64,000 bases of DNA from assembly GCF_014773245.1 (NCBI RefSeq), contig NZ_JACWMX010000001.1, forward strand, positions 124,001 to 188,000, given 5' to 3'. Positions 15,752 to 24,336 of this stretch are shown piece after piece (position 1 is the stretch's first letter; every line of letters begins with the position of its first letter). The position numbers and the translations under genes are program-made. Below the pieces are notes generated by a model that ran no database searches, was not told where the DNA came from, and was given only the letters and a program-made list of their open reading frames with translations. Source of the DNA: Mucilaginibacter glaciei (GTDB taxonomy: Bacteria; Bacteroidota; Bacteroidia; Sphingobacteriales; Sphingobacteriaceae).

Positions 15752-17995
15752 TTATTCGTTTTTAAGATTTGCAGCGATAGGCATGCAGAGCGGATCTTTT
15801 TTATCAACGAAGATCAATTTTGCCAATTTTTTAATGCGGTAGGTATTATAGCCTTCTGTTATTTCCAGGAATTGGTTGGGTGATACGTTGTTAAAACGCT
15901 GTATCGTACCGCTTCCGGCCCAGCTTATTTCAAGTTCATCAATAACTGTTGCTTTACCAATGCCTATCTCCTGTTTTAAAGGCGATGACCCAAAACTCCC
16001 GCCCGAGTTCACATCTTTGTAAACAGATCTTTTGATTCCGTTTTCGGTGAATGTTAGTTTTATATGGCTGCCAATCGCAACCTTATTAGCTTTTACTCCA
16101 TTCAGCTTTAAGCTTATCCAATTATTGTTATTGTTGTTGGGATTCAGGTATAATGAACTGGTGTATGAATCGCCAATGTATGCACCACCTGTTTGGGCAA
16201 ATACATCTTGTTTTCCATTGTTCCTAAAGTCGGCAAAAGCAACACCGTGTCCTTTTTGAAGGTTTCCCATACGCGATGCTATTGTAATATCCTCAAACTT
16301 TTTGCCGCCAATATTTTTAAAGAACTTATTGGGTATCAATGATCTGAAATCGGGGTTACCCGTTCCAAAGTACATATCAAGGTATCCATCATTGTCTATA
16401 TCACCAAAATTGGCCCCCATACTATAAACAACCTTATTTAGCCCGGCTGCATTAGTTACATCGGTAAATTTACCATTATGATCATTCCTGTATAAAAATA
16501 CATTACCTGCGTTTGGTACGGGTTTTCCTAAGGCCTCCGCAGCGGCATAATAAGAAAGCGGATGCTCAAATTTATAGTCAGCAACAATGATGTCTTGCCA
16601 GCCATCGTTGTTGTAATCATAAAACCAGGTTGTAAAGGTACGCTCTGTGTTTTTAGATAAGCCCGCTATTTCAGATACATCTTCAAAGTCGATATTTTTT
16701 CCTGCTTTGCCTTTGTTTTTAAGAAGGTATTTTTTTCCGTTCATGGTAGATAAGAAAATATCCATCCAGCCATCATTGTCATAATCGGCAGAGGTAACAC
16801 CTTTTATAAACGCGCTTATATCGCAATGTGCGGTTTTCGCTATATCGGTAAAAGTGCCATCATGGTTATTTATATATAACATGCTGTACGAGGGCGGCGA
16901 ATCGAAATTATTTTTCGAGCTTTCTGTACCGATAAAAACGTCAAGCCAGCCGTCATTATTAAAATCGGCCCAGGTGGCTGTTTGCGTTGGATGGAAAAAC
17001 AAAAGACCACTGGGTTTAGTAACGTCAGTAAATGTACCATCGCAGTTGTTACGTAGCAGTGAACTGGGCTGGTCGCCATAACCTTTTTCAAGCCAGGCAC
17101 CGCGCAGCACAAACAGGTCGATATTGCCGTCATTATTATAATCTGTTTGCTGAATGTTGAGCCCACCTGTTATGCCCGATAAATTAGCCCGCCCGGTTAC
17201 ATCACTAAATGTGCCGTCACCATTATTTTCAAAGTAGTGCATAGGGTCGCTCAGGTCCCAGGCCGATGTTACAATATCCAGATAACCATCGTTGTTAAAG
17301 TCATCAACAACAACGCCGCCTGCGCGCCCGTTAACGTTGATGCCTAAACTTTTAGCTAAATCTTTAAAGGGTTTTACATCTGTAACGTTGGTGCTGTTAA
17401 GCCCGGGCAATAATATGTTTTTCGGGACATTCTGAGGGTACTCGCCCGTCGTCATATAGGCTACATTGATCAGCCATCTCGATTCCAGGTCGTCCGGGTT
17501 AATCTGTAGCAAGATCTTGTACAATTCTATAGCTCTTTTAGAGCCTGTTTTATTGATATGTACGCCGTTGTCTTTTATCGGAAAAATACATGACGAACCG
17601 TTATGATTCAGCATACAGTTATTTCTTTCGCCTAATCGCATGTAGGCAATAGCTGCATTGTCAAATACTTTATCGGTAGTCATAAAGTCCATTTCATTAA
17701 TGACTTTGTCATATAGCTTTACAGCTTGTGTTTCTTTACCAGCTTCCAGCAGCAGCGCGCCCTGGGTAGAAAGAAAGTCTCTGCTTTCTGCAGATGGGTT
17801 GGCTCTGATAAACGAATCGAGGTAGGCTATTTTCGGCCCGGGATTAAAGGGATTTAATATGTTGTTGTTTTTTTTGTTTATGGCTTTCAATATCGCAATC
17901 ATGTCATCATGAGATGACGGCTGCTTGGTTATAACCAAAGTAAACCCAAGCGCTACGAATACTGCAAGCGCAAGAAGTATAATTTTTAGTTTCAT
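15752..17995 (-). CDS. CRTAC1-family FG-GAP repeat protein with ASPIC/UnbV domain
   Basis: This is a 747-residue exported or membrane-anchored protein. A hydrophobic N-terminus (residues 4-22) is followed by a helical TPR-like region to about residue 190. A beta-propeller follows, made of repeated calcium-type loops (DFNNDGYLDIV, DYNNDGNIDLF, DFNNDGWLDVF, DYDNDGWMDIF, DYNNDGWQDII, DIDNDGYLDMY). The C-terminal UnbV/ASPIC domain runs from about 630 to 720 (KRSVYKDVNSGGSFGSS, IDELEISWAGSG). CRTAC1 proteins are common beside SusCD genes in Bacteroidota and are thought to act at the cell surface, but no reaction is known. It stands alone here. The family is certain; the role is not. Confidence 0.9.
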   Translation of the reverse strand: MKLKIILLALAVFVALGFTLVITKQPSSHDDMIAILKAINKKNNNILNPFNPGPKIAYLDSFIRANPSAESRDFLSTQGALLLEAGKETQAVKLYDKVINEMDFMTTDKVFDNAAIAYMRLGERNNCMLNHNGSSCIFPIKDNGVHINKTGSKRAIELYKILLQINPDDLESRWLINVAYMTTGEYPQNVPKNILLPGLNSTNVTDVKPFKDLAKSLGINVNGRAGGVVVDDFNNDGYLDIVTSAWDLSDPMHYFENNGDGTFSDVTGRANLSGITGGLNIQQTDYNNDGNIDLFVLRGAWLEKGYGDQPSSLLRNNCDGTFTDVTKPSGLLFFHPTQTATWADFNNDGWLDVFIGTESSKNNFDSPPSYSMLYINNHDGTFTDIAKTAHCDISAFIKGVTSADYDNDGWMDIFLSTMNGKKYLLKNKGKAGKNIDFEDVSEIAGLSKNTERTFTTWFYDYNNDGWQDIIVADYKFEHPLSYYAAAEALGKPVPNAGNVFLYRNDHNGKFTDVTNAAGLNKVVYSMGANFGDIDNDGYLDMYFGTGNPDFRSLIPNKFFKNIGGKKFEDITIASRMGNLQKGHGVAFADFRNNGKQDVFAQTGGAYIGDSYTSSLYLNPNNNNNNWISLKLNGVKANKVAIGSHIKLTFTENGIKRSVYKDVNSGGSFGSSPLKQEIGIGKATVIDELEISWAGSGTIQRFNNVSPNQFLEITEGYNTYRIKKLAKLIFVDKKDPLCMPIAANLKNE

Positions 17996-18265
17996 GATCA
18001 GTTAGCTTAATAGGTAAAAAAATTATACACACTCCATACGTATTTTGCTGCAAATTATACTCATAAGGCATTACAAAACCTTGCGAGTACTGCCGCAAAA
18101 AGTGACGGGAGTGCTATACAATAAGTTGATATGTTCATCGATAGGTTGCGATGAGCGACTACTACAAAAGCAATTCGTAAGTAACCGAGCGCGGAAATCA
18201 GCATACAGCCAATCTCGCAGACTTAAGCCACACGAATTGTATTTTTGTAAATTTGTAAGAAAGTG

Positions 18266-18817
18266 TTACACTAAGAGTTCCGGCGGTTGGCCCAGTGCGG
18301 AGAGGTGGATATCAGATAACCGGGACGCTTTGTCTATATAAGATGTATGCAAAATCCCGGCGGGTGCGGCAAGGTCAAATAAGGTAATTGTGTAATTGTA
18401 CTCGTTATCAATACCGTTTTTCTTGACAGGTGGGGTGTGCGTTTTTTTCGACAACGGGCCGTCACTTACTTCTTTAGCAGTTATAACGTTATCATTGATC
18501 AGTTTGGTTTTGTTGTAATTGGGAACACACTTTACGTACATGGTGTCGCGGGTCATTTTCAATGCCACGTAGTTATAACAATTGCCCTTTAGCTGTATCT
18601 GTCCTGAAACATTCTCGTAAAAACGCTGCTCGTGCACATAGGGCATACGTACCGGAATTTTTATCTCAACCAAATCTTCGGTTTTATAATATCCCTTACT
18701 GATTTGCTCGTTTGCAAAATTGTCAGCCTTGTTGATCATATATTGAAGCAATAACAAGTGCCCACCCATATTAAACAGGAGTACAGCGAGCATGCACATT
18801 GCACAAATTTTCTTCAA
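18266..18817 (-). CDS. Hypothetical exported protein
   Basis: This 183-residue protein has a hydrophobic N-terminal signal or anchor (ICAMCMLAVLLFNMGGHLLLLQY). The soluble part contains DLVEIKIPVRMPYVHEQRFYEN and a CYNYVALKMTRDTMYVKCVPNY segment with two cysteines. I do not recognise a functional family, although small proteins of this shape recur in Bacteroidota. It is a stand-alone gene with 270 bp of non-coding sequence after it. Coding is supported by the clean signal sequence and an even amino-acid composition. Confidence 0.6.
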   Translation of the reverse strand: MKKICAMCMLAVLLFNMGGHLLLLQYMINKADNFANEQISKGYYKTEDLVEIKIPVRMPYVHEQRFYENVSGQIQLKGNCYNYVALKMTRDTMYVKCVPNYNKTKLINDNVITAKEVSDGPLSKKTHTPPVKKNGIDNEYNYTITLFDLAAPAGILHTSYIDKASRLSDIHLSALGQPPELLV

Positions 18818-19180
18818 TGGGTAGTTTTATAATCGGCACATAAATTTAGGTAAAACAAATTAGAGTACAAAATCAGTAGTGCATCTAAGATTTTCTTGAG
18901 TTTTTTGGATTAAGCTGCAGAACAATAGCTCAACAGCGATTAGGGAGGATTAAAATAGTACTTGAAAGTAAAAATAAATGCGGTATCGCATTGGGCTTTA
19001 TTTTGTAGCAGAAATATTGCAGTTTCATGAAAGCAGAATACTTGTAGATAGCATGCTCGACGTAAAGTCTAACTTCTTTTTAATCTGCCAACATCAATTT
19101 AATACACTCAGACATTGATGTCAATCAAAGGTTATGGCAAAATGTTTATCAAACAAATAATTTATAACCTTTCCATATAC

Positions 19181-19192
19181 TGCAATATTGCA
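19181..19192. promoter_or_regulatory. Palindrome TGCAATATTGCA, candidate MarR operator
   Basis: This is a perfect 12-bp palindrome about 40 bp upstream of the probable -7 box of the crtB operon. It shares TATTGCA with the second palindrome at 19206-19229. The operon's last gene encodes a MarR regulator; binding is inferred. Confidence 0.45.
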
Positions 19193-19205
19193 CTATTATT
19201 AAAAA

Positions 19206-19229
19206 TATAATACAGTATTGCATTATATT
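19206..19229. promoter_or_regulatory. Imperfect palindrome over the crtB-operon promoter
   Basis: The arms ATATAATAC and GCATTATAT form a near-symmetric site of the size MarR dimers use. It overlaps TATATTTG at 19224-19231, a perfect TAnnTTTG -7 box, so occupancy would block transcription. No good -33 TTG is present (TTA at 19199-19201). Confidence 0.45.
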
Positions 19230-19423
19230 TGATTTGATATTTAAACGTGTTAATTTCAAATTTGTTAATGTTGATGCCATATCCCGGTCAAACTCCATAT
19301 TTCTCGTTGTACGATTGTTCGTTGCCGTTGTTGGTTCCTGCTTCTCGGGGTTACAATGCTCAGGCACTTAATTTCGCCATCTATTATTTCCGTACAATTG
19401 CTTATTCAATACCTCAATCATAA

Positions 19424-20260
19424 ATGAAAGAAAGATTTGATACCTTATCTGCTACATGCAGCAGGGAAACAACAAGGTTATACAGTACCAGTTTTTCCTT
19501 GGGGATACTCTTTTTAAAAAAAGAAATCCGCGGCCCCATCCATGCTATCTACGGTTTTGTAAGGTTGGCCGACGAGATCGTAGATAGTTTTCACGATTAC
19601 CCGAAGTCACTCATGCTGGCAGAACTGAAAGCAGACACCTTTACCGCTATAGAACGAGGGATCAGTATAAACCCGGTAATCAATTCATTTCAGCAAGTGG
19701 TAAACCAGTTTGGGATTAAACATCAACTGATTGTTCAATTCCTTAACAGCATGGAGATGGATTTGGGTGAACAGGATTATACACATGAAAAGTATGAAGA
19801 ATACATTATGGGTTCGGCACAGGTTGTTGGACTGATGTGCCTGCATGTTTTTACCAAGGGTAACGAGGAGGAATTTGAAAGGCTGAAGATGCCGGCCATG
19901 AAATTAGGATCAGCTTTTCAAAAAGTAAACTTCCTGCGTGACGTGAATGCAGACTACCAGGAATTGAACCGAACTTATTTTCCAGACGTTAATCTTTCCG
20001 CATTTTCCGATGATAATAAGAGGGATATAGAAAATGATATTTTAAAAGAACTGGACGAGGCTTTACATGGAATAAGGCAGTTGCCTCGTTCCTGCCGAAA
20101 AGGTGTTTACCTGGCTTACGTTTATTATAAGCAGCTATTCCGAAAGATTGCTAAAGTGCCTGCAGAAAAAGTGATGTCGGAGAGGATAAGGGTATCAAAT
20201 GGCCATAAATTCTATCTGATGTTCGATTCCTTGGTCAGGTATAAATTGAATGTTCTATAA
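19424..20260 (+). CDS. crtB: Squalene/phytoene synthase family protein
   Basis: This 278-residue trans-isoprenyl synthase has the first acidic motif in YGFVRLADEIVDS and the second in NFLRDVNADYQELNRTYFP, the pattern of Bacteroidota phytoene synthases. It has the LYSTSFSLGILFL N-terminal helix that contacts the diphosphate. The expected reaction is head-to-head condensation of two GGPP to phytoene. No desaturase crtI or GGPP synthase is in the window, so either they are elsewhere or the product is diverted to the downstream oxidases. It is the first gene of the operon that ends with marR. Confidence 0.9.
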   Translation: MKERFDTLSATCSRETTRLYSTSFSLGILFLKKEIRGPIHAIYGFVRLADEIVDSFHDYPKSLMLAELKADTFTAIERGISINPVINSFQQVVNQFGIKHQLIVQFLNSMEMDLGEQDYTHEKYEEYIMGSAQVVGLMCLHVFTKGNEEEFERLKMPAMKLGSAFQKVNFLRDVNADYQELNRTYFPDVNLSAFSDDNKRDIENDILKELDEALHGIRQLPRSCRKGVYLAYVYYKQLFRKIAKVPAEKVMSERIRVSNGHKFYLMFDSLVRYKLNVL

Positions 20261-20396
20261 ATCAACAATTATATAACGCCAGTGAGTTTTTGCTGACAAT
20301 ACAAGATTATTAATGATCCTGAATTGCTGAAAATGATTTTTAACTATTTATCCGGTTTAGTAGATATTAAACATGATAAATTAAACAACTTAAAAT

Positions 20397-20918
20397 TTGA
20401 AAGAGGGTGTAATTATAGTTAACGCAGGTGGCGAATTCATTGGAACTATGGATAAAATGGCAGCCCACCGTTCAGGAATGCTGCACCGGGCCTTTTCCGT
20501 TTTTATATTTAACAGCAAAGGCCAATTACTGCTTCAGCAAAGAGCTTTGGATAAATACCATTCTGGTGGGCTTTGGACAAACACCTGTTGCAGTCATCCT
20601 AAATTAGGGGAGGTCACCTTTGACGCGGCCAATCGCCGTTTGCAGGAAGAAATGGGGATGGCATGCAAGTTGACTGAATTGTTTCAATTCAGTTACCATC
20701 ATCAATTTGAGAACGGCTTGATCGAAAATGAATTTGACCATGTTTTTATGGGTATAAGTGATGAACTACCGCTGCCCAATTCCACTGAAGTGGCCAATTT
20801 CAAGTATATAGATACAGACCAGTTAATGTTTGAATTGATCGAGCAACCTGATCTATACACGCCCTGGTTCAAAATATGTTTGGAACAAGTATTGGAAACT
20901 TATTATCAAATTATTTAA
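20397..20918 (+). CDS. idi: Isopentenyl-diphosphate delta-isomerase, type 1
   Basis: This 173-residue Nudix-fold isomerase interconverts IPP and DMAPP. The catalytic cysteine lies in WTNTCCSHP, the metal and Nudix-like stretch in RRLQEEMGM, and the second active-site glutamate in ENEFDHVF. The frame has a TAA at 20391, so the start is the TTG at 20397; it gives the usual short N-terminus before VNAGGEFIGTMDKMAAHR. It is 136 bp after crtB and co-directional, consistent with supplying isoprenoid precursors to the same operon. Confidence 0.9.
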   Translation: MKEGVIIVNAGGEFIGTMDKMAAHRSGMLHRAFSVFIFNSKGQLLLQQRALDKYHSGGLWTNTCCSHPKLGEVTFDAANRRLQEEMGMACKLTELFQFSYHHQFENGLIENEFDHVFMGISDELPLPNSTEVANFKYIDTDQLMFELIEQPDLYTPWFKICLEQVLETYYQII

Positions 20919-21027
20919 AAGGCTTTATTCATGAACATAGCCATCGTCGCGAGGGTCTATCCTCGGCGTAAATAATACCTTAAGGCGACTAAAAGAAAAG
21001 TACTTTAATTTATACTAATACAATTTA

Positions 21028-21708
21028 ATGATAAAGAACGAAACAGTAAATGACTTAACGTTAGAGCAGGTTGTAACCGATCTGGAGCAGGATCATTATA
21101 ATTCGGCTTTTGACACGCCACTCCGGCCCGACGCATTTGAAATGGATGACGAAGCGAAGATGGAAATCATCGCCAAACATTTTGCAGCGATCATGGAAAC
21201 TTTGGGAATGGACCTGGAAGATGACAGTTTGAAAGACACACCAAAAAGGGTAGCCAAAATGTATGTCAAAGAAATATTTAGCGGGCTAAACCCGGCAAAT
21301 AAGCCTAAACCTACATTATTTAAAAATACGTTTAACTATAACCAAATGCTCGTGGAGCGGAATATCGCTGTGTTTAGCAACTGTGAGCATCATTTTGTAC
21401 CTATCGTAGGTAAAGCCCATGTTGCCTATATCAGCAATGGGCAGGTGATCGGCTTGTCAAAATTAAACAGGATCGTTCAATATTGTTCGCAACGGCCACA
21501 GGTGCAGGAAAGATTGACGATGCAGATTGCAAATATGCTAAAGGAGGCTTTGGGCACAGATGATGTGGCTGTTATTATCGATGCCCACCATCATTGTGTA
21601 TCCAGCCGTGGCATCAGGGATGCAGGCAGTACAACATTAACTGCCGAATACAGCGGCCATTTTTTAAATACAGAAACCAAAAACGAATTTTTAAAGTATA
21701 TCGGATAA
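21028..21708 (+). CDS. folE: GTP cyclohydrolase I
   Basis: This 226-residue FolE converts GTP to 7,8-dihydroneopterin triphosphate. The zinc-site residues lie in SNCEHHFVPI and in DAHHHCVSSRGI, and substrate contacts in GLSKLNRIVQYCSQRPQVQERLT. Its placement in an isoprenoid/flavin operon rather than with folate genes is unusual. It recalls light- or stress-induced clusters in other bacteria, where folE pairs with a short-chain dehydrogenase and a flavin reductase. The stop overlaps the next start by one base (TAATG). Confidence 0.93.
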   Translation: MIKNETVNDLTLEQVVTDLEQDHYNSAFDTPLRPDAFEMDDEAKMEIIAKHFAAIMETLGMDLEDDSLKDTPKRVAKMYVKEIFSGLNPANKPKPTLFKNTFNYNQMLVERNIAVFSNCEHHFVPIVGKAHVAYISNGQVIGLSKLNRIVQYCSQRPQVQERLTMQIANMLKEALGTDDVAVIIDAHHHCVSSRGIRDAGSTTLTAEYSGHFLNTETKNEFLKYIG

Positions 21709-22424
21709 TGGATTTTAAGGACAAAAATATACTGGTGGTGGGCGGTAGTTCGGGCATTGGCTTATCATTGGTCAAACTGCTTCATCAGCAAAACGCAAAC
21801 ATCTATGTAGTTTCAAGATCGGCATCTGATGAATGGCCGGAAAATGTACATTTTTTAAAAGCTGATGTGACCGGAAGTCTGGATGCGGTCGAAATGTTCC
21901 TGCCGCAACAATTGCACGGGCTGGTTTATTCGGTAGGCAGCATCAACCTCAAACCATTTACCCGTTTAACCGCCGAAGATTTTATGAATGATTTTCAGCT
22001 AAATGTTTTAGGTGCAGCGCGCGTTATCCAACAAGCTATTAAGCCTGTAAAAAATGCTGCAGGGGCTTCTATCGTTTTGATCAGTACAGTAGCTGTGAGA
22101 ACCGGGATGCCTTATCACGCCAGTGTAGCGGCAGCAAAAGGTGCGGTAGAGGGTATGGCGCTTTCCCTGGCAGCCGAATTGGCTGCGCAACAAATCCGGG
22201 TAAATGTAGTGGCACCCTCATTGACAGATACACCACTTGCTCAAAACCTGCTGAGCACACCCGAGAAAAGGGAAGCCTCTGCCAAACGACATCCATTAGG
22301 AACGATCGGAAAGCCAGCGGATATTAGTCAGCTGATCGCATTCTTATTATCGGCAGAAAGCGGCTGGATGACCGGACAGGTGATTGGGGTTGATGGTGGT
22401 TTAGGTAAATTAAAGACAAGCTAA
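21708..22424 (+). CDS. Short-chain dehydrogenase/reductase
   Basis: This 238-residue Rossmann-fold SDR starts at the ATG at 21708, overlapping the folE stop by one base; the longer frame from 21594 lies inside folE and is rejected. It has GGSSGIGLS cofactor binding, YSVGS as the NxxG-equivalent, a serine at LISTVAV, a late PSLTDTPLA loop and a C-terminal GQVIGVDGG. The usual catalytic YxxxK is replaced by HASVAAAK, with a histidine where tyrosine is expected. Folate-pathway or pteridine-type reductases are possible given the coupling to folE. Confidence 0.85.
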   Translation: MDFKDKNILVVGGSSGIGLSLVKLLHQQNANIYVVSRSASDEWPENVHFLKADVTGSLDAVEMFLPQQLHGLVYSVGSINLKPFTRLTAEDFMNDFQLNVLGAARVIQQAIKPVKNAAGASIVLISTVAVRTGMPYHASVAAAKGAVEGMALSLAAELAAQQIRVNVVAPSLTDTPLAQNLLSTPEKREASAKRHPLGTIGKPADISQLIAFLLSAESGWMTGQVIGVDGGLGKLKTS

Positions 22425-22425
22425 A

Positions 22426-23082
22426 ATGGTTAACATAAAAAGTGAAGAGATTTATCAACTGGAAAAACAATACCGGATAAGCCTGATCAATAGTTTAATC
22501 GGTTACCGGTCATTAAATCTTTTGGGTACAATAAGTAATGATGGCATTACTAACCTATGTATCATTAGTTCAGCGTTTCATTTAGGTGCAAACCCGCCGC
22601 TTATCGGAATGGTTATACGCCCCGAGCGTGAGCATAACGATACGCTTACCAATATTAAAGAAACCGGGCAATACACTTTGAATAATGTGTTGCCCGAATG
22701 GTATATGCAGGCGCATCAAACCAGTGCCAGTTACCCTTCTAGTGTTTCTGAATTTGATGCATGCGGTTTTCATAAGCACTATATAAGGGAGTTTAAACCA
22801 CCTTTTGTAAAGGAGTCTAATATTCGGATCGGCCTTGAACTTCGTGAGGTGATTGATATGGAAATAAATGGAACCACGATTGTAATCGGCGAGATCATCC
22901 ATATTTTGACGGAAGATAACCTGATTGCTGAAGATGGAACGCTTGATCACGCCAAAGCCAAAACCATGACGGTTGCAGGTTTAGACACTTACTATCTTCC
23001 GCAGCCTGTTGGGCAACTGTCTTATGCCAAGCCGGGGATTGAGCCGCATTTGCAGGGCGATCATGCTAATCATCAGGCCTAA
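22426..23082 (+). CDS. Flavin reductase-like domain protein
   Basis: This 218-residue split-barrel FMN-binding protein of the flavin reductase-like family has SLNLLGTISNDGITNLCIISSAF at the N-terminal strands and PPLIGMVIRPER at the flavin site, with a C-terminal GLDTYY segment. Such proteins supply reduced flavin or act as flavin-dependent reductases. It begins one base after the SDR stop and ends three bases before the next start, so translation is coupled. Confidence 0.85.
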   Translation: MVNIKSEEIYQLEKQYRISLINSLIGYRSLNLLGTISNDGITNLCIISSAFHLGANPPLIGMVIRPEREHNDTLTNIKETGQYTLNNVLPEWYMQAHQTSASYPSSVSEFDACGFHKHYIREFKPPFVKESNIRIGLELREVIDMEINGTTIVIGEIIHILTEDNLIAEDGTLDHAKAKTMTVAGLDTYYLPQPVGQLSYAKPGIEPHLQGDHANHQA

Positions 23083-23085
23083 AGC

Positions 23086-24336
23086 ATGAAAAAAGATGCA
23101 GAAGTAATAGTTATAGGTGCAGGTATAGCTGGTTTAACAGCTGCTAAACTTTTAAAAACGGCAGGGATATCCGTTTTGATGTTGGAGGCTTCGGATGGGG
23201 TAGGTGGCAGGGTGCGGACAGATGAGGTGGATGGCTACCTGCTCGACCGGGGTTTCCAGGTTTTCTTAACGGCTTATCCCGAAGCCAAAAACCTTTTAGA
23301 TTATGATGCACTTGAACTTTGCAAATTTGATCCCGGCGCATTGATTCTGACCAGGGATGGGATAACCAATATGGGCGACCCCATCAGGCAACCCAGTTCG
23401 TTGGTGAGCACTTTATTATCTAAAGCCGCGACATTTACTGATAAATTGCGGATGCTCAGGTTGAAGCTAAAATTAGCTGGTAAGAATATTGAAGAGATAT
23501 TTTCCGAACCCGAGATCACCACTACCGAATATCTCAAAAGAGAAGGTTTTAGCGGTACGATTATGAACCAGTTCTTCCGGCCCTTTATGACAGGGATATT
23601 TCTTGAAGACCGGCTAAGTACCTCAAGCCGGATGTTCGAGTTTGTTTTTAAAATGTTTAGTGAAGGAGATGCCGCTATCCCTGCCAAAGGAATGGACATG
23701 ATCCCAAAGCAACTGGCGGAGTGCCTTTCTCCGCAGGAACTGCTGTTTCACCAAAAAGTCACAGCAGTTAATGGTGGCACCGTAACAACTGAAGATGGAA
23801 ATAACTATCAAGCCACCTTTGTCTTGATAGCCACCGATCCTTTACGTTCGCCCGTTCGATCCGGCAATTCGGTAATTAAATACCACTCTGTAAGTAATAT
23901 GTATTTCACAGCTAAGAAAAGGCCCTTTGAAATGCCTCTGATCGCTTTAAATACTTTATCTGGAAAACTCGTAAATAACGTAGCGGTGATGGATCGCATT
24001 TCGCCCGCTTATGCTAAACCTGGCCACACCTTAATTTCGCTATCACTAATTGGTGATCATTCCAAAGCGAACCAAAAGGAGTTACAGGAAAATGTAGTTA
24101 GCGAACTGAAATTCTGGTATCCCGATGCTTCCAGCTGGCAGCATTTAAAAACTTATCACATTGATTACGCGCTTCCAAACGACGACCAGGTAACCAATGA
24201 GTCTGACTATAAAGCCCTTCGGTTAAACGCGCAGTGCTTTACCTGTGGAGATTATTTAATGAATGGCTCGATTAATGCAGCTATGAAAAGCGGCAGGCTG
24301 GCCGCTGAAGCGATTATAAACACCATGCGCAAATGA
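23086..24336 (+). CDS. FAD-dependent amine-oxidase/desaturase-like oxidoreductase
   Basis: This 416-residue protein of the flavin amine oxidase, protoporphyrinogen oxidase and phytoene desaturase group has VIGAGIAGLTAAKLLK (residues 10-25), EASDGVGGRVRTDEVDGYLLDRGFQ as the FAD arginine motif region, and the terminal TCGDYLMNGSINAAMKSG flavin loop. In a crtB operon, a carotenoid- or prenyl-acting oxidoreductase is plausible, but the protein is shorter than typical CrtI. Its stop overlaps the MpaB-family gene by 4 nt. Substrate unknown. Confidence 0.85.
   Translation: MKKDAEVIVIGAGIAGLTAAKLLKTAGISVLMLEASDGVGGRVRTDEVDGYLLDRGFQVFLTAYPEAKNLLDYDALELCKFDPGALILTRDGITNMGDPIRQPSSLVSTLLSKAATFTDKLRMLRLKLKLAGKNIEEIFSEPEITTTEYLKREGFSGTIMNQFFRPFMTGIFLEDRLSTSSRMFEFVFKMFSEGDAAIPAKGMDMIPKQLAECLSPQELLFHQKVTAVNGGTVTTEDGNNYQATFVLIATDPLRSPVRSGNSVIKYHSVSNMYFTAKKRPFEMPLIALNTLSGKLVNNVAVMDRISPAYAKPGHTLISLSLIGDHSKANQKELQENVVSELKFWYPDASSWQHLKTYHIDYALPNDDQVTNESDYKALRLNAQCFTCGDYLMNGSINAAMKSGRLAAEAIINTMRK

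Larger units (their letters stand above)
18818..19423. other. Long regulatory gap upstream of the crtB operon
   Basis: These 606 AT-rich bases lie between two divergent genes and hold no credible gene. They contain the palindromes and probable -7 box at 19181-19231 described separately, and a further half-site (AATATTGCA) near 19012. The deduced leader of the crtB operon would be about 185 nt. Confidence 0.5.

Noticed and set aside
18045..18341. 98-codon ORF on the plus strand
   Set aside because: It overlaps the minus-strand gene at 18266 and has a basic, irregular composition with no homology-like pattern.
21594..21707. Longer start for the SDR inside folE
   Set aside because: The extra 38 residues are folE sequence in another frame; the ATG at 21708 directly precedes the Rossmann strand.
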